Below are positions 45,587-53,602 of a stretch of DNA of 64,000 nt, piece by piece. Source of the stretch: Candidatus Bathyarchaeota archaeon (lineage in GTDB: Archaea; Thermoproteota; Bathyarchaeia; Bathyarchaeales; Bathycorpusculaceae). The position numbers and the translations under genes are program-made. A model generated the notes under the pieces. That model saw only the letters and a list, made by a program, of their open reading frames with translations. It was not told the DNA's origin and did not search any database. Every line of letters starts with the position of its first letter. The stretch's first letter is position 1. The stretch spans positions 31,473 to 95,472 of the forward strand of contig PLYI01000065.1 in the NCBI GenBank assembly GCA_003151735.1, in the 5' to 3' direction.

Positions 45587-45752
45587 TTCAATCATCAAAA
45601 CTTTCATCGATTAAACTAGGTAGCAACCTACCTCATTAAATCTAAATTGCTTAAAATGCGTGAAGCATTGAGCATAAAATCCATCCCCTATAGAGATATG
45701 CAGATGGCTTGCGAATTAAAGGGTTTCCAAGAAAACCTAATTGAGAATTTGG

Positions 45753-45827
45753 TGGACGAGGCGGGATTTGAACCCGCGACCTCCACGATGCCAACGTGGC
45801 GATCATGCCAGACTGATCTACTCGCCC
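45753..45827 (-). tRNA. tRNA-Ala (GGC)
   Basis: Minus strand GGGCGAG pairs with CTCGTCC, giving the G3:U70 wobble that identifies tRNA-Ala. Anticodon stem CCACG/CGTGG encloses TTGGCAT, anticodon GGC. T arm GCGGGTTCAAATCCCGC. Discriminator A with encoded CCA (45750-45752). Confidence 0.95.
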
Positions 45828-46010
45828 AAAGCATCTGGCTTCTGAAAGTTACCCCTCCTCGTTTAATAAGCGTTTCTTAAAGAGTCACCTGAAGCAATCA
45901 AAAAAGCATCCCCTAACGTTTTGCCAAAGCTGTTTGCGTAAAGAAATGAATTATGCGGTTTAATTTAGAAATTGCCAAAAAACGGTTACTTGCTTTCCGA
46001 TGTTACAAAC

Positions 46011-46148
46011 CTACCAGCAAGTTACGAGGCAAACGTCAAGGCAAGCTTCTGGAAGTGCGAGTTTGTGAGACATTCGGTGTTCTCTTAATTCTTCAGGATT
46101 GGAAAACTCCGCTAAACAGGTTGGGCACTTCAATTTTAGGCGCGTCAT
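46011..46148 (-). CDS. Small C2H2 zinc-finger protein
   Basis: From ATG 46148 a 45-residue product carries one perfect C2H2 finger, CPTCLAEFSNPEELREHRMS plus H (Cx2Cx12Hx3H). The ORF track starts further upstream at a less likely codon. C2H2 fingers of this size occur in several archaeal lineages and viruses and bind nucleic acids. There is an extra pair of cysteines near the C-terminus. The gene stands alone in a 500-base region between tRNA-Ala and ino1. Confidence 0.6.
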   Translation of the reverse strand: MTRLKLKCPTCLAEFSNPEELREHRMSHKLALPEACLDVCLVTCW

Positions 46149-46331
46149 AAAACCCCAAAAAACAAGTAAAAAAACGTGTGATATACGGATTTGTGGTTGC
46201 AGCAATGATGCTACAATGAGTTCTTGTTGAGAAATAAAGAATGAACAGAAAACAGGAGCTTAAAGGCTCACGGTGTAGTTTTTAGGCTTTTTTGGGCTTA
46301 AATTCCGTTTTCATCCGTTTATGCGGCGTAG

Positions 46332-46341
46332 CTTTTTATAA
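46332..46341 (+). promoter_or_regulatory. TATA-box of ino1
   Basis: CTTTTTATAA lies about 45 bases before the ino1 start codon. AAGGTG precedes the ATG by nine bases as ribosome binding site. Confidence 0.45.
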
Positions 46342-46380
46342 GGCAAACGCAAATAGAAAAGCCAAGCAAGGTGCAAAAGA

Positions 46381-47439
46381 ATGCCCAAAGTTAAAGTAGC
46401 ATTAATCGGCGTTGGAAACTGCGCATCATCATTTATTCAAGGCATCCAATACTATGGAAAACTTGAGAAACCAGCAGACCAGGTTGGATTGCGTAACCCA
46501 GTTTTGGCTGGACTCAGCCCCAAAGACATAGAGGTTGTCGCAGCGTTTGACGTGGATGACCGTAAGGTTGGAAAAGACCTCTCTGAAGCCATTTTTGCCC
46601 AGCCAAACAACGCGCCAAAAGTCTCCAACATTTCATATATGGGTGTTAAAGTTAACAAGGGACCGCTGTTGGATGGAGTGGGAAAATCCACCAAAGCCAT
46701 CATTAAAGTCAGCGCTGCACCAGATGCTGACGTAGCCAAAGTTCTCAAGGCTGCAGGCGCCGAAGTTCTAGTTAATTTGCTTCCAAGCGGAGCCACAAAA
46801 GCCACCCAATACTACGCAGAACAAGCCCTCGCGGCTGGATGCGCCTTCGTTAATGCTACACCAACCTTCATAGCCAGCGACCCCGCCTGGGCAAAAAAGT
46901 TTGAGGGTGCAAAGCTTCCGCTGGTTGGCGACGATTTAGTTGACCAAGTTGGTTCAACCACACTTCACAAAACTCTGCTTAAGCTGCTTTCAGACAACGG
47001 AGTGAAAATCAACGAGACATATCAGCTTGATGTGGGCGGAGGAACAGAATCCGTGGATACTCTTGACCGTAGCCGAGATGCAAAACGCACCATAAAAACA
47101 GAGTCCGTAGCCGCGTCAATCCCCTACAAAGCCGATATCGTTGCTGGCTCAACCGACTATGTGGATTTTCTGCAGAATAAACGTGACAGTTACTTCTGGA
47201 TAAGCGGCGTCTACTTCTGCAATGCCCCAATGAACATTGACTTGAAATTCCAAACAGTTGATGCGCCTAATGCTGGCAGTGTGCTCTTTGATGTGGTGAG
47301 AGCTGTAAAATTGGCTTTGACCAGGAAAGTTAAGGGTGCAGTGGAGCCAGTTTGCGCTTACGGGTTTAAGCGTCCACCGCAGATGGTTTCGCTTGAAGCT
47401 GCAGAAAAAGAATTCGCGAAATTCGTTTCTGCAACCTAA
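46381..47439 (+). CDS. ino1: Myo-inositol-1-phosphate synthase
   Basis: The 352-residue NAD-dependent enzyme converts glucose 6-phosphate to L-myo-inositol 1-phosphate for inositol-containing archaeal lipids or solutes. The Rossmann start is VALIGVGNCASSFIQGIQYY. Other conserved parts are ATPTFIASDPAWAKKFE, LPLVGDDLVDQVGSTTLHKT and ETYQLDVGGGTESVDTLDRS. The length is normal for the archaeal short form. It converges with the phosphoglucose isomerase gene, both using glucose 6-phosphate. Confidence 0.95.
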   Translation: MPKVKVALIGVGNCASSFIQGIQYYGKLEKPADQVGLRNPVLAGLSPKDIEVVAAFDVDDRKVGKDLSEAIFAQPNNAPKVSNISYMGVKVNKGPLLDGVGKSTKAIIKVSAAPDADVAKVLKAAGAEVLVNLLPSGATKATQYYAEQALAAGCAFVNATPTFIASDPAWAKKFEGAKLPLVGDDLVDQVGSTTLHKTLLKLLSDNGVKINETYQLDVGGGTESVDTLDRSRDAKRTIKTESVAASIPYKADIVAGSTDYVDFLQNKRDSYFWISGVYFCNAPMNIDLKFQTVDAPNAGSVLFDVVRAVKLALTRKVKGAVEPVCAYGFKRPPQMVSLEAAEKEFAKFVSAT

Positions 47440-48524
47440 AGTTTTTCTAATTCGTCAATTATTTTTTCTTTTACCCCGTTCTTCTCTAGGGTGTTTTTTA
47501 GGTGGTTTATGACTTCAACAGGCGTAGGGTCAACTCCATGCAGCACCGCCAAGTACACGCTTGTGAAATCGCCGATTACTACTGTTGAAACCATCTTTGC
47601 CAGCGTGCTGTTTCCTTGCGTTTGAATCTCAAAGATTTTGAGGCCAGCTTGAGTCATAATTTGCTTGGTAGTTTCAATTCTGCTTTTGATTCCTACAGGT
47701 TCGTCTTTGTCTCGGATAAGTATAACTGAGAAGCACCAGCTACCTCTCCAACCCACGGTCTCGTTATGATTAAGCTCTGGAAAATACTCCCATTTTGCAG
47801 GAACCTTGCCGTTCTCGTTAAATTGCTGCTTAAAACGTTGCGCAACACTGCGGTAAAAACCAAAACCGTACACAACTGGAACCGTGTCGCCGATGTTTTG
47901 CGCCAAAGTTTTAGCAAGGTTTTCCTTTGATGGTTTCTGGGGACCGTTCTCTGTGCTTATTTTTTCCAGAAGCGTTACCGCTTCATTTAATTCTTTAGTT
48001 ACGCCCGAAACTAAACCTGCCTTTTCCAAGTAAAAAAGCAATGGAGCCAGTAGATATGGCGAAGCTGCACGCGGAGGCATGCCGCTGGGAACCTGAAGAT
48101 ACGGCACTTTGTGTTTTTGCGCGTATTTGATGAGTGCGCCGCCACTGCTTATGCAGAAAATCATGCATTTACGTTTTAATGCGTCAAGAAAACTGCTCAG
48201 GGTTTCTTCTGTATCGCCTGAGTAACTAGTGATTAAGGCGAGAGTTTTTTTCCCGGCGTATGATGGTAGGTTGTATTCTCGGCTGACTTCAATGGGCACT
48301 GAAAGCTGGTTTTTTGCCCAGTCTTTGAGTAAGTCGCCGCCGATGGCTGAACCGCCTAAACCAGCGACTATGATGTTGTCGGGTTTAGGGTAGTTTACCT
48401 TGATTTTCGCTGCTAACTCAGCGGCTTTTCTGTAATGTTTAGGTGAATCTATGGAAAAATTTAGCATTCCACTTTTGTCAATAGAACTTATTTTTTGGGG
48501 GTTGTCTAAAACGGCAGTTACCAA
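47436..48524 (-). CDS. Bifunctional phosphoglucose/phosphomannose isomerase
   Basis: This SIS-fold enzyme interconverts glucose 6-phosphate, fructose 6-phosphate and mannose 6-phosphate. Diagnostic segments are IVAGLGGSAIGGDLLKDW, LITSYSGDTEETLSSFLDAL and GGALIKYAQKHKVPYLQVPS, with a C-terminal His/Glu region (HNETVGWRG). The ORF track starts at 48563, but TTG 48524 has GGAGG eight bases upstream and opens at TAVLDNPQKISSIDK, the usual N-terminus, giving 362 residues. It feeds inositol synthesis and glycan precursors. Confidence 0.92.
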   Translation of the reverse strand: MVTAVLDNPQKISSIDKSGMLNFSIDSPKHYRKAAELAAKIKVNYPKPDNIIVAGLGGSAIGGDLLKDWAKNQLSVPIEVSREYNLPSYAGKKTLALITSYSGDTEETLSSFLDALKRKCMIFCISSGGALIKYAQKHKVPYLQVPSGMPPRAASPYLLAPLLFYLEKAGLVSGVTKELNEAVTLLEKISTENGPQKPSKENLAKTLAQNIGDTVPVVYGFGFYRSVAQRFKQQFNENGKVPAKWEYFPELNHNETVGWRGSWCFSVILIRDKDEPVGIKSRIETTKQIMTQAGLKIFEIQTQGNSTLAKMVSTVVIGDFTSVYLAVLHGVDPTPVEVINHLKNTLEKNGVKEKIIDELEKL

Positions 48525-48613
48525 ACAGTAGTCCTCCAAATAACACGCAGTTTTATATCTCATCTCTACCTTTTAAGCACAACGTAGACAACAAGCATCA
48601 AGAGGCAAATGCA

Positions 48614-49468
48614 ATGGACAAAAAGCAACTTTCAATCGCCATCCCCGCATCCACAATCTCCGACACCCCCCACCTAAGGGAAAAAACAGCGAAGATAGGT
48701 TTGATTGGGCGGACCGCCGCTATTTTCAGAGTCAACGAAATCATAGTTTACCCAGATAACCCAAAAGTCGACCAGCGCAGAGACATGGATTTTATGGCTC
48801 TTTTGCTTAGTTACTTGGAGACGCCTCAGTACCTTCGGAAACAGTTGTTTAAGCTTGATCCTGATTTGGAGTTTGCTGGGATTCTGCCGCCGCTACGTAC
48901 GCCTCATCATCCTTTAAGCGGCAAAACTAAGCATCTGCAAATAGGCGAGTACCGTGAGGGCGTGGTTTTGTCTGAAGCTAAGGAGGGGTTGTTTGTGGAT
49001 ATTGGGGTTCAGCAGCCGGCGCTTTTGAGGCAAAAAGAATTCGCGGTGGGTAACCGTTTAACATTGCAGGTAGTTAATGTTGGTAAGAATATTGAAGTTC
49101 AGGCTGCAAATCGCGAAGATGTTCTAGTTTACTGGGGTTACAGGGTTCGAGTGGAAAAACGTTCTTTTGGGCAATTAGTGGCTGATGAAGGCTTTGATTT
49201 GAGGATTGCCACCGCCAGAGTAGGCGACTACTTTATGGATGTTGCTGAAAGGATAGGTGCGAAATGGGGAAGCAGCCAGCGGGTTTTGATGGCGTTTGGT
49301 GCTCCATCGCGCGGATTACACGAGATTACTGACGATGAAGGTTTAAAACTTGATGAAATCGTGGACTTCGTAGTAAACACGGTTCCAGGGCAAGGCACAG
49401 TGACTGTTCGAACCGAAGAAGCACTCTTAGCAACACTGGCAATCTTTAACGTGCATTTCAGTTACTAA
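48614..49468 (+). CDS. SPOUT-class RNA methyltransferase (Methyltrn_RNA_3 family)
   Basis: The 284-residue protein has an N-terminal SPOUT half (SIAIPASTISDTPHLREKTA, GRTAAIFRVNEIIVYPD), an inserted beta-barrel (HLQIGEYREGVVLSEAKEGL), and the C-terminal knot (LMAFGAPSRGLHEITDDEGL) that binds AdoMet. It belongs to the archaeal/eukaryotic COG2106 group, suspected to methylate rRNA uridine. AGAGGCAAATGC precedes the ATG. It is divergent from the isomerase gene. Confidence 0.9.
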   Translation: MDKKQLSIAIPASTISDTPHLREKTAKIGLIGRTAAIFRVNEIIVYPDNPKVDQRRDMDFMALLLSYLETPQYLRKQLFKLDPDLEFAGILPPLRTPHHPLSGKTKHLQIGEYREGVVLSEAKEGLFVDIGVQQPALLRQKEFAVGNRLTLQVVNVGKNIEVQAANREDVLVYWGYRVRVEKRSFGQLVADEGFDLRIATARVGDYFMDVAERIGAKWGSSQRVLMAFGAPSRGLHEITDDEGLKLDEIVDFVVNTVPGQGTVTVRTEEALLATLAIFNVHFSY

Positions 49469-49510
49469 TTTTTTCTCTGCATTTTCAGGCATTTTTGGCT
49501 AAACAAATAA

Positions 49511-50686
49511 ATGCCTCTTTCGTTTATTGTGCAGTCTATGCCGTCTCTTGACATCGCCATGCCCCTTGCCTTAATGCTTGTGGTATCTGTCGCACTGATC
49601 CTTAACAAGCGTGTTGAAGGAAAGCTAATGACGACGGTTGAGCAGAAAGAGTTCAAGATAAGAGACGTTATTCTTCTCGTTGTTTTCATGGTGATTGTCA
49701 TCTCAGTTATCGCTTACACGTCACTCGTTGCACCTGAAGCAGTATTCCAAAACGTGTTTCTTATAATATTTTTGGGCTCCTACACAATGCTGCTTTTCAC
49801 GTTCTCCTACGTGTTCTCCAACCTTACAAAAAAACGGGCTCAACTAATCTCTCTCGGTTTCGGTGTTATAGGTGCAATTGCAGGGTTGGTAAGTCTTTTA
49901 GGTTCGTTCTCCGACGGTTTTACTGTTTACAGGGCGATAGCGTTCTTTAGTTTGGCGGGTTTCTGTTTCGGTTCAGTAATTTTTGAGCAGAAAAAAGCGG
50001 TTTCTAAGGCACGTTGGTATATAGCTGCTCAGCCACCAGCGCTTTTCTTGCTTTTAATGATATTCTTCAACGTCATCTATGGCGGAGCTGCTCAAGTTTG
50101 GTTTCCGTTTCTTATGGATGTTTTCGGGTTTACGTTTGCTATTCTAATAATTCTCTATCTTAGCTCTCTGTTCAGTTGGAAAACCGTAGGGTTATTCGCG
50201 GTTCTCCTAACAACGATGGATATTATTCTTGTAATAGTTACACCTGTAATGCTGACGACTGCAAATACTTTCGTCAACATAGGGCTTCCAGTGCTGGTTT
50301 TCGTGCCTAACGTTCCTCTTGCCTTCTCCGCAACAACAGGTCAAATCCTAATGAGAGGGCTTGGTTTAGGCGACTTTTTCTTTGCCGGAGTATTAGCAGT
50401 TCAAGCCTACAACAAGTTCGGTAAGAAAACGGGTTTTGCGTCGGTTGTGGCGATGGCGGTTGCCTTTGGGATTTGGGAGGCATTCTTACCTGACATTATA
50501 AAGGGGTTAATTCCGATTGTTGGAAGAAACATCGGCGGGTTCCCGGGAACATTGATGATTATCACCGGCTGGGCGCCTGTAATCGCAGTAGCGCTGTTCA
50601 TTAAGAGGAGAAACAATCCTGCGCAGTCAACAGCCACTTCTCAACCCACAGAAACACCCAAAGAACAAAATTTGCCAATACAGTGA
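49511..50686 (+). CDS. Presenilin/signal-peptide-peptidase-like intramembrane aspartyl protease
   Basis: The 391-residue protein has about nine helices. Two motifs fit GxGD-type proteases: an Asp in TTMDIILV (residue 237) and GLGLGDFFFAGVL (Asp 288), 51 residues apart as in archaeal presenilin homologues. The usual YD is MD, and the PAL motif near the end is replaced by PGTL (GGFPGTLMIITGW), so activity is uncertain. A C-terminal cytoplasmic tail follows (RRNNPAQSTATSQP). It would cleave transmembrane segments such as signal peptides. It is separated by 42 bases from the methyltransferase gene. Confidence 0.68.
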   Translation: MPLSFIVQSMPSLDIAMPLALMLVVSVALILNKRVEGKLMTTVEQKEFKIRDVILLVVFMVIVISVIAYTSLVAPEAVFQNVFLIIFLGSYTMLLFTFSYVFSNLTKKRAQLISLGFGVIGAIAGLVSLLGSFSDGFTVYRAIAFFSLAGFCFGSVIFEQKKAVSKARWYIAAQPPALFLLLMIFFNVIYGGAAQVWFPFLMDVFGFTFAILIILYLSSLFSWKTVGLFAVLLTTMDIILVIVTPVMLTTANTFVNIGLPVLVFVPNVPLAFSATTGQILMRGLGLGDFFFAGVLAVQAYNKFGKKTGFASVVAMAVAFGIWEAFLPDIIKGLIPIVGRNIGGFPGTLMIITGWAPVIAVALFIKRRNNPAQSTATSQPTETPKEQNLPIQ

Positions 50687-50762
50687 TTTCTCAGTTTAAA
50701 AGGAATAAGAAAATAAATAATTTTTGGGAAAAATAAATTAAAAATAAAAGTTGAGGCTTATT

Positions 50763-51083
50763 TTACCCGAATAGGGCGCCTAATCCTTCTAGTGCTGCTT
50801 CTTCCTTGGCTTTTTCTTCTTCAGCTTTCTTCTTCTTGTCTTCTGGCGCGGCTGCTGCTGGTTTTGCTTCTCCTGCTGGAACTGCTATTGGCGCCGCTGC
50901 CATCATTGTCGGTGCGGCTTTAATTGCTTCATCAATGTTGACTTCGCTGAGTGACGCTACGAGTGCTTTAACCTGTATAGGGTCAACTGTGACTCCTGCT
51001 GCTGTGAGAACTTTTGTTACTGATTCTTCGTTTATTTCTTTTCCTGCCTTGTGAAGGAGCATTGCTGCGTAAATATTTTCCAT
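50763..51083 (-). CDS. rpl12: Ribosomal protein P1 (archaeal L12)
   Basis: The 106-residue protein is the archaeal P1/L12 stalk protein: helical N-terminus ([20 protein letters not shown]), Ala/Pro hinge ([16 protein letters not shown]), charged segment ([15 protein letters not shown]) and the acidic/hydrophobic tail LEGLGALFG that binds translation factors. The L1 and L10 genes normally cotranscribed with it are absent, so it is a detached copy. Confidence 0.95.
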   Translation of the reverse strand: MENIYAAMLLHKAGKEINEESVTKVLTAAGVTVDPIQVKALVASLSEVNIDEAIKAAPTMMAAAPIAVPAGEAKPAAAAPEDKKKKAEEEKAKEEAALEGLGALFG

Positions 51084-51357
51084 ACCTTTTCACCTCTTCA
51101 TCGGACTATTTTAACCTTTTTTATTTGGTCTAACCTGCTTCGGTCGGGAAGCTGGTCGTTACCTGAATTGGGCAGTTTAATCCGCCGATTTCTTGCCGTT
51201 TAGAAGAATACCCAATGCTTTAAGAACCTTTCGTACATGCATTATACAAGTTACAATCCATGTTTTTCTTTCCACTTTCAATGAAAATTCATGCTGCACC
51301 AATAACACTTATCTTACAGAACAAACCAACAATGCGATAGCATACAGGTCATGAACT

Positions 51358-52329
51358 ATGGGAAACATTACAGTAGCTATCCTCGGCGCCTTAGATTACG
51401 CAGGCAACCTTGCCAAAAAAGGAACCTCCACAGATATAACCCTCTACAACCTCAAAAAAGGCGAAGACACAGTAACCTTCATTGAACCCACACGTTACCC
51501 CGAACGGCTGGCGCCACTATTCTACGCTTGCGCGTTAGCGAAAAAAGCCATAATTGTCGTGGACGAGATAAACGCTACATTCGGCGAATGCCTTGTGATG
51601 CTTCAATGCAGCGACATCAAAAGCGGATATATAATCCTAAGAAACTACGTTCCAAAAGAGAAGATTGAAGGGCTCATAAAAGGGACAAGCCTAGAAAAAT
51701 TCAAGATCATACCAGATGACCCCAATGACCTGAGAGAAAAACTGCTGGTGGAAGCTTCTCAGCAAAAAACCGCGGAAATCCCAGTTGGACAGCAGCCGAT
51801 TGGAGCGGTTCCAGTTGATCATGCTTTCAGCGTTAAAGGCGTGGGAGTTGTGATTCTTGGCGTCGTTGTTTATGGAGTTGTTCAGAAACATGCAACGCTA
51901 AATGTTTTTCCCGCAGCCAAAACCGCGCAAGTCCGTTCTATCCAAAAACACGATGAGGAATTCGAAGTAGCAGGCGGAGGCGACCGGGTTGGATTGGCGC
52001 TAAAGAATGTGGAAGTAGAAGATTTAGACCGCGGAACTGTCCTGACAAACGACCCCGCAATCAAAACGGAAACTGCCATAAAAACTCAGGCATCGCTTGT
52101 TAAGTACTGGCAAACACCCATCAAACCAGGCATGGTCATGCATGTTGGTCACTGGACACAATTCATAACCGCAAAAGTGGAAACAGTCACAGACACCGCA
52201 GACCCGAAAAAACCTGCCCTAACCTTAACACTCGACAAACCGCTTGTCCATCGCCCAAACGACAAAGCAGTGCTGATGTACTTGGAAGGCGCAAAACTGC
52301 GCGTAGCAGGAACAATTGATCTTCCTTGA
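51358..52329 (+). CDS. EF-Tu/SelB-like protein with degenerate GTPase domain
   Basis: The 323-residue product contains the beta-barrel domains of the EF-1A/SelB family: DHAFSVKGVGVVILGVVVYG (domain 2), a KNVEVEDLDRGTVLTNDPA segment and a C-terminal barrel (HVGHWTQFITAKVETV). The N-terminal domain opens VAILGALDYAGNLAKKGTST where a working GTPase has GHVDHGKT. The P-loop lysine and most G motifs are absent, so GTP binding is unlikely. Related archaeal genes of unknown function exist. It is not a functional SelB as judged from the sequence. Confidence 0.7.
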   Translation: MGNITVAILGALDYAGNLAKKGTSTDITLYNLKKGEDTVTFIEPTRYPERLAPLFYACALAKKAIIVVDEINATFGECLVMLQCSDIKSGYIILRNYVPKEKIEGLIKGTSLEKFKIIPDDPNDLREKLLVEASQQKTAEIPVGQQPIGAVPVDHAFSVKGVGVVILGVVVYGVVQKHATLNVFPAAKTAQVRSIQKHDEEFEVAGGGDRVGLALKNVEVEDLDRGTVLTNDPAIKTETAIKTQASLVKYWQTPIKPGMVMHVGHWTQFITAKVETVTDTADPKKPALTLTLDKPLVHRPNDKAVLMYLEGAKLRVAGTIDLP

Positions 52330-52372
52330 GTAATTATGTATCTCAAATGAGCGATTGACCTCTTCTTAAAGT

Positions 52373-52570
52373 TTGAATGTTAACCTTGCTAAAGAGCTAA
52401 GGAACAAGCATACGACATATGCATACTATCCCGAGCTTCCAAAGCTCATGCAAGGTGAAGAAGCGTTGAGTGAATTCCTAAAGATAAAATTGCTTCCGTT
52501 AACGGTATTCGCAGTTTTCTTCGGTTTAATCTTCATCAACTATATCGACATTTCCGTAACGCTGTTATAG
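52373..52570 (+). CDS. Small membrane protein or gene fragment
   Basis: TTG 52373 opens a 65-residue frame with a polar half (AKELRNKHTTYAYYPELPKL) and one C-terminal helix (LPLTVFAVFFGLIFINYIDI). It lies just before a decayed acyltransferase and may itself be a remnant. No family is recognised. Confidence 0.35.
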   Translation: MNVNLAKELRNKHTTYAYYPELPKLMQGEEALSEFLKIKLLPLTVFAVFFGLIFINYIDISVTLL

Positions 52571-52620
52571 GGAAACTGCCGGAGAGAAACTCTAATTTAA
52601 CTCGCAAGATAGATTAGCGG

Positions 52621-52942
52621 TTGTCTCCATGTGAAATCGGGGAAGGAACTGTAATCGGAACATCAACGATAATTTACGCAGGAACAACAATAGGCAAAAA
52701 CCGCTTAATCGCGGACCAAGCATTAATTCGAGAAAAATGCATCATCAAAGACCAAACCATAATCGGGCGGGACGTCACCATTGGCCGAGAATCGATTATT
52801 GAGGCAGGCGCAGTTGTTACCAGCGATATTCCTGACCGCAAGTTGCGATAGGGTTCCTGCAAGAGTAGTTAAAGACGTTTCCCCAGAACAACTGCTTGAA
52901 AGTTTGCAGCTAACAACTTTAATCTCTCAAAACGCCGCTTAA
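52621..52942 (+). pseudogene. Decayed hexapeptide-repeat acyltransferase
   Basis: The left-handed beta-helix pattern IGEGTVIGTSTIIYAGTTIG and IIKDQTIIGRDVTIGRESII is that of sugar or serine acetyltransferases. The frame ends at AVVTSDIPDRKLR then a stop, but the next frame continues VPARVVKDVSPEQLLESL to TAA 52942. Adding one base at each end of TTGCGATAGG would restore RKVAIGVPARVV, a typical ending of this family. The N-terminal repeats are also missing. It is a fragment with at least two one-base losses. Confidence 0.7.
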
Positions 52943-53028
52943 AGGAATTTTAGGGACATTTACCATTTGATAGTTCTATTAATCCAAAGCCTTTTGATGC
53001 CTATTGTTGATAAGAGAACTATACTATA

Positions 53029-53549
53029 TTGGCCAAGCGTGTTTCAGAAATTACTGATTCGCTCAGATTAAGAGTTATGAGGTTGATCAGGCGTAGAGAG
53101 CGAGAAATCAACATAGACGTCTTTGCTAACCCAGAAAAGTACCTGATTCTGTTTGCCTATTGAAAAAATCGTTGCTGACACAAAAGTTTCCCATGAAGCC
53201 ATAGAACTTTATAAGCAAAAAATCAAGAACGGTGAAAAAATCGCGCCTTTAATCGTGGTTAAACACCCAAGACTTGATTTATACGCGGTTTTGGATGGCC
53301 ACCACAGATACTATACCCTCTTGGAAATGGGCAAGAAAATGGTTGATTGCGCCTTTGCTGGAGATTTCTCAAGTGTAATATTTTACTTGACTGAACACGG
53401 GTTTTTTCAGCCAAACCCCGAAACCAAAAGGAGAAATGCGAAAACCAGTACTACAGCTGCACGAAAACATTCAGGGCTTTCTTCAAAATTTTCTAAGAGA
53501 CCCAGACAAAATGAAAAAGCCCAAAAGAGAAATCCAACCCGAAGTTTAA
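53029..53549 (+). pseudogene. Frameshifted ParB/Srx-like domain protein
   Basis: The original protein reads AKRVSEITDSLRLRVMRLIR... from TTG 53029. It then continues in ORF 53153..53602 (LPIEKIVADTKVSHEAIELY, VLDGHHRYYTLLEMGK, the ParB-like GxHR motif as DGHHRY) and ends in a third frame (GEMRKPVLQLHENIQGFLQN) at TAA 53549. Both joins are repaired by removing one base from a homopolymer: a T in CTGTTTGCC near 53150 and an A in AAAAGG near 53436. ParB/Srx-fold domains bind nucleotides or DNA. With two errors in 520 bases it is broken or poorly sequenced. Confidence 0.7.
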
Positions 53550-53602
53550 CACAAACTCTAGACTTTGTGAATCTTTTTATTTGGGAATCAACAATCTTTT
53601 AA

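Noticed and set aside
45618-45632. Small hairpin TAGGTAG/CTACCT after the surface protein gene
   Set aside because: Arms of only five to six bases and no T-run; too weak to call a terminator.
45953-46150. Plus-strand ORF of 65 residues
   Set aside because: It overlaps the C2H2 zinc-finger gene, which has a perfect motif on the other strand.
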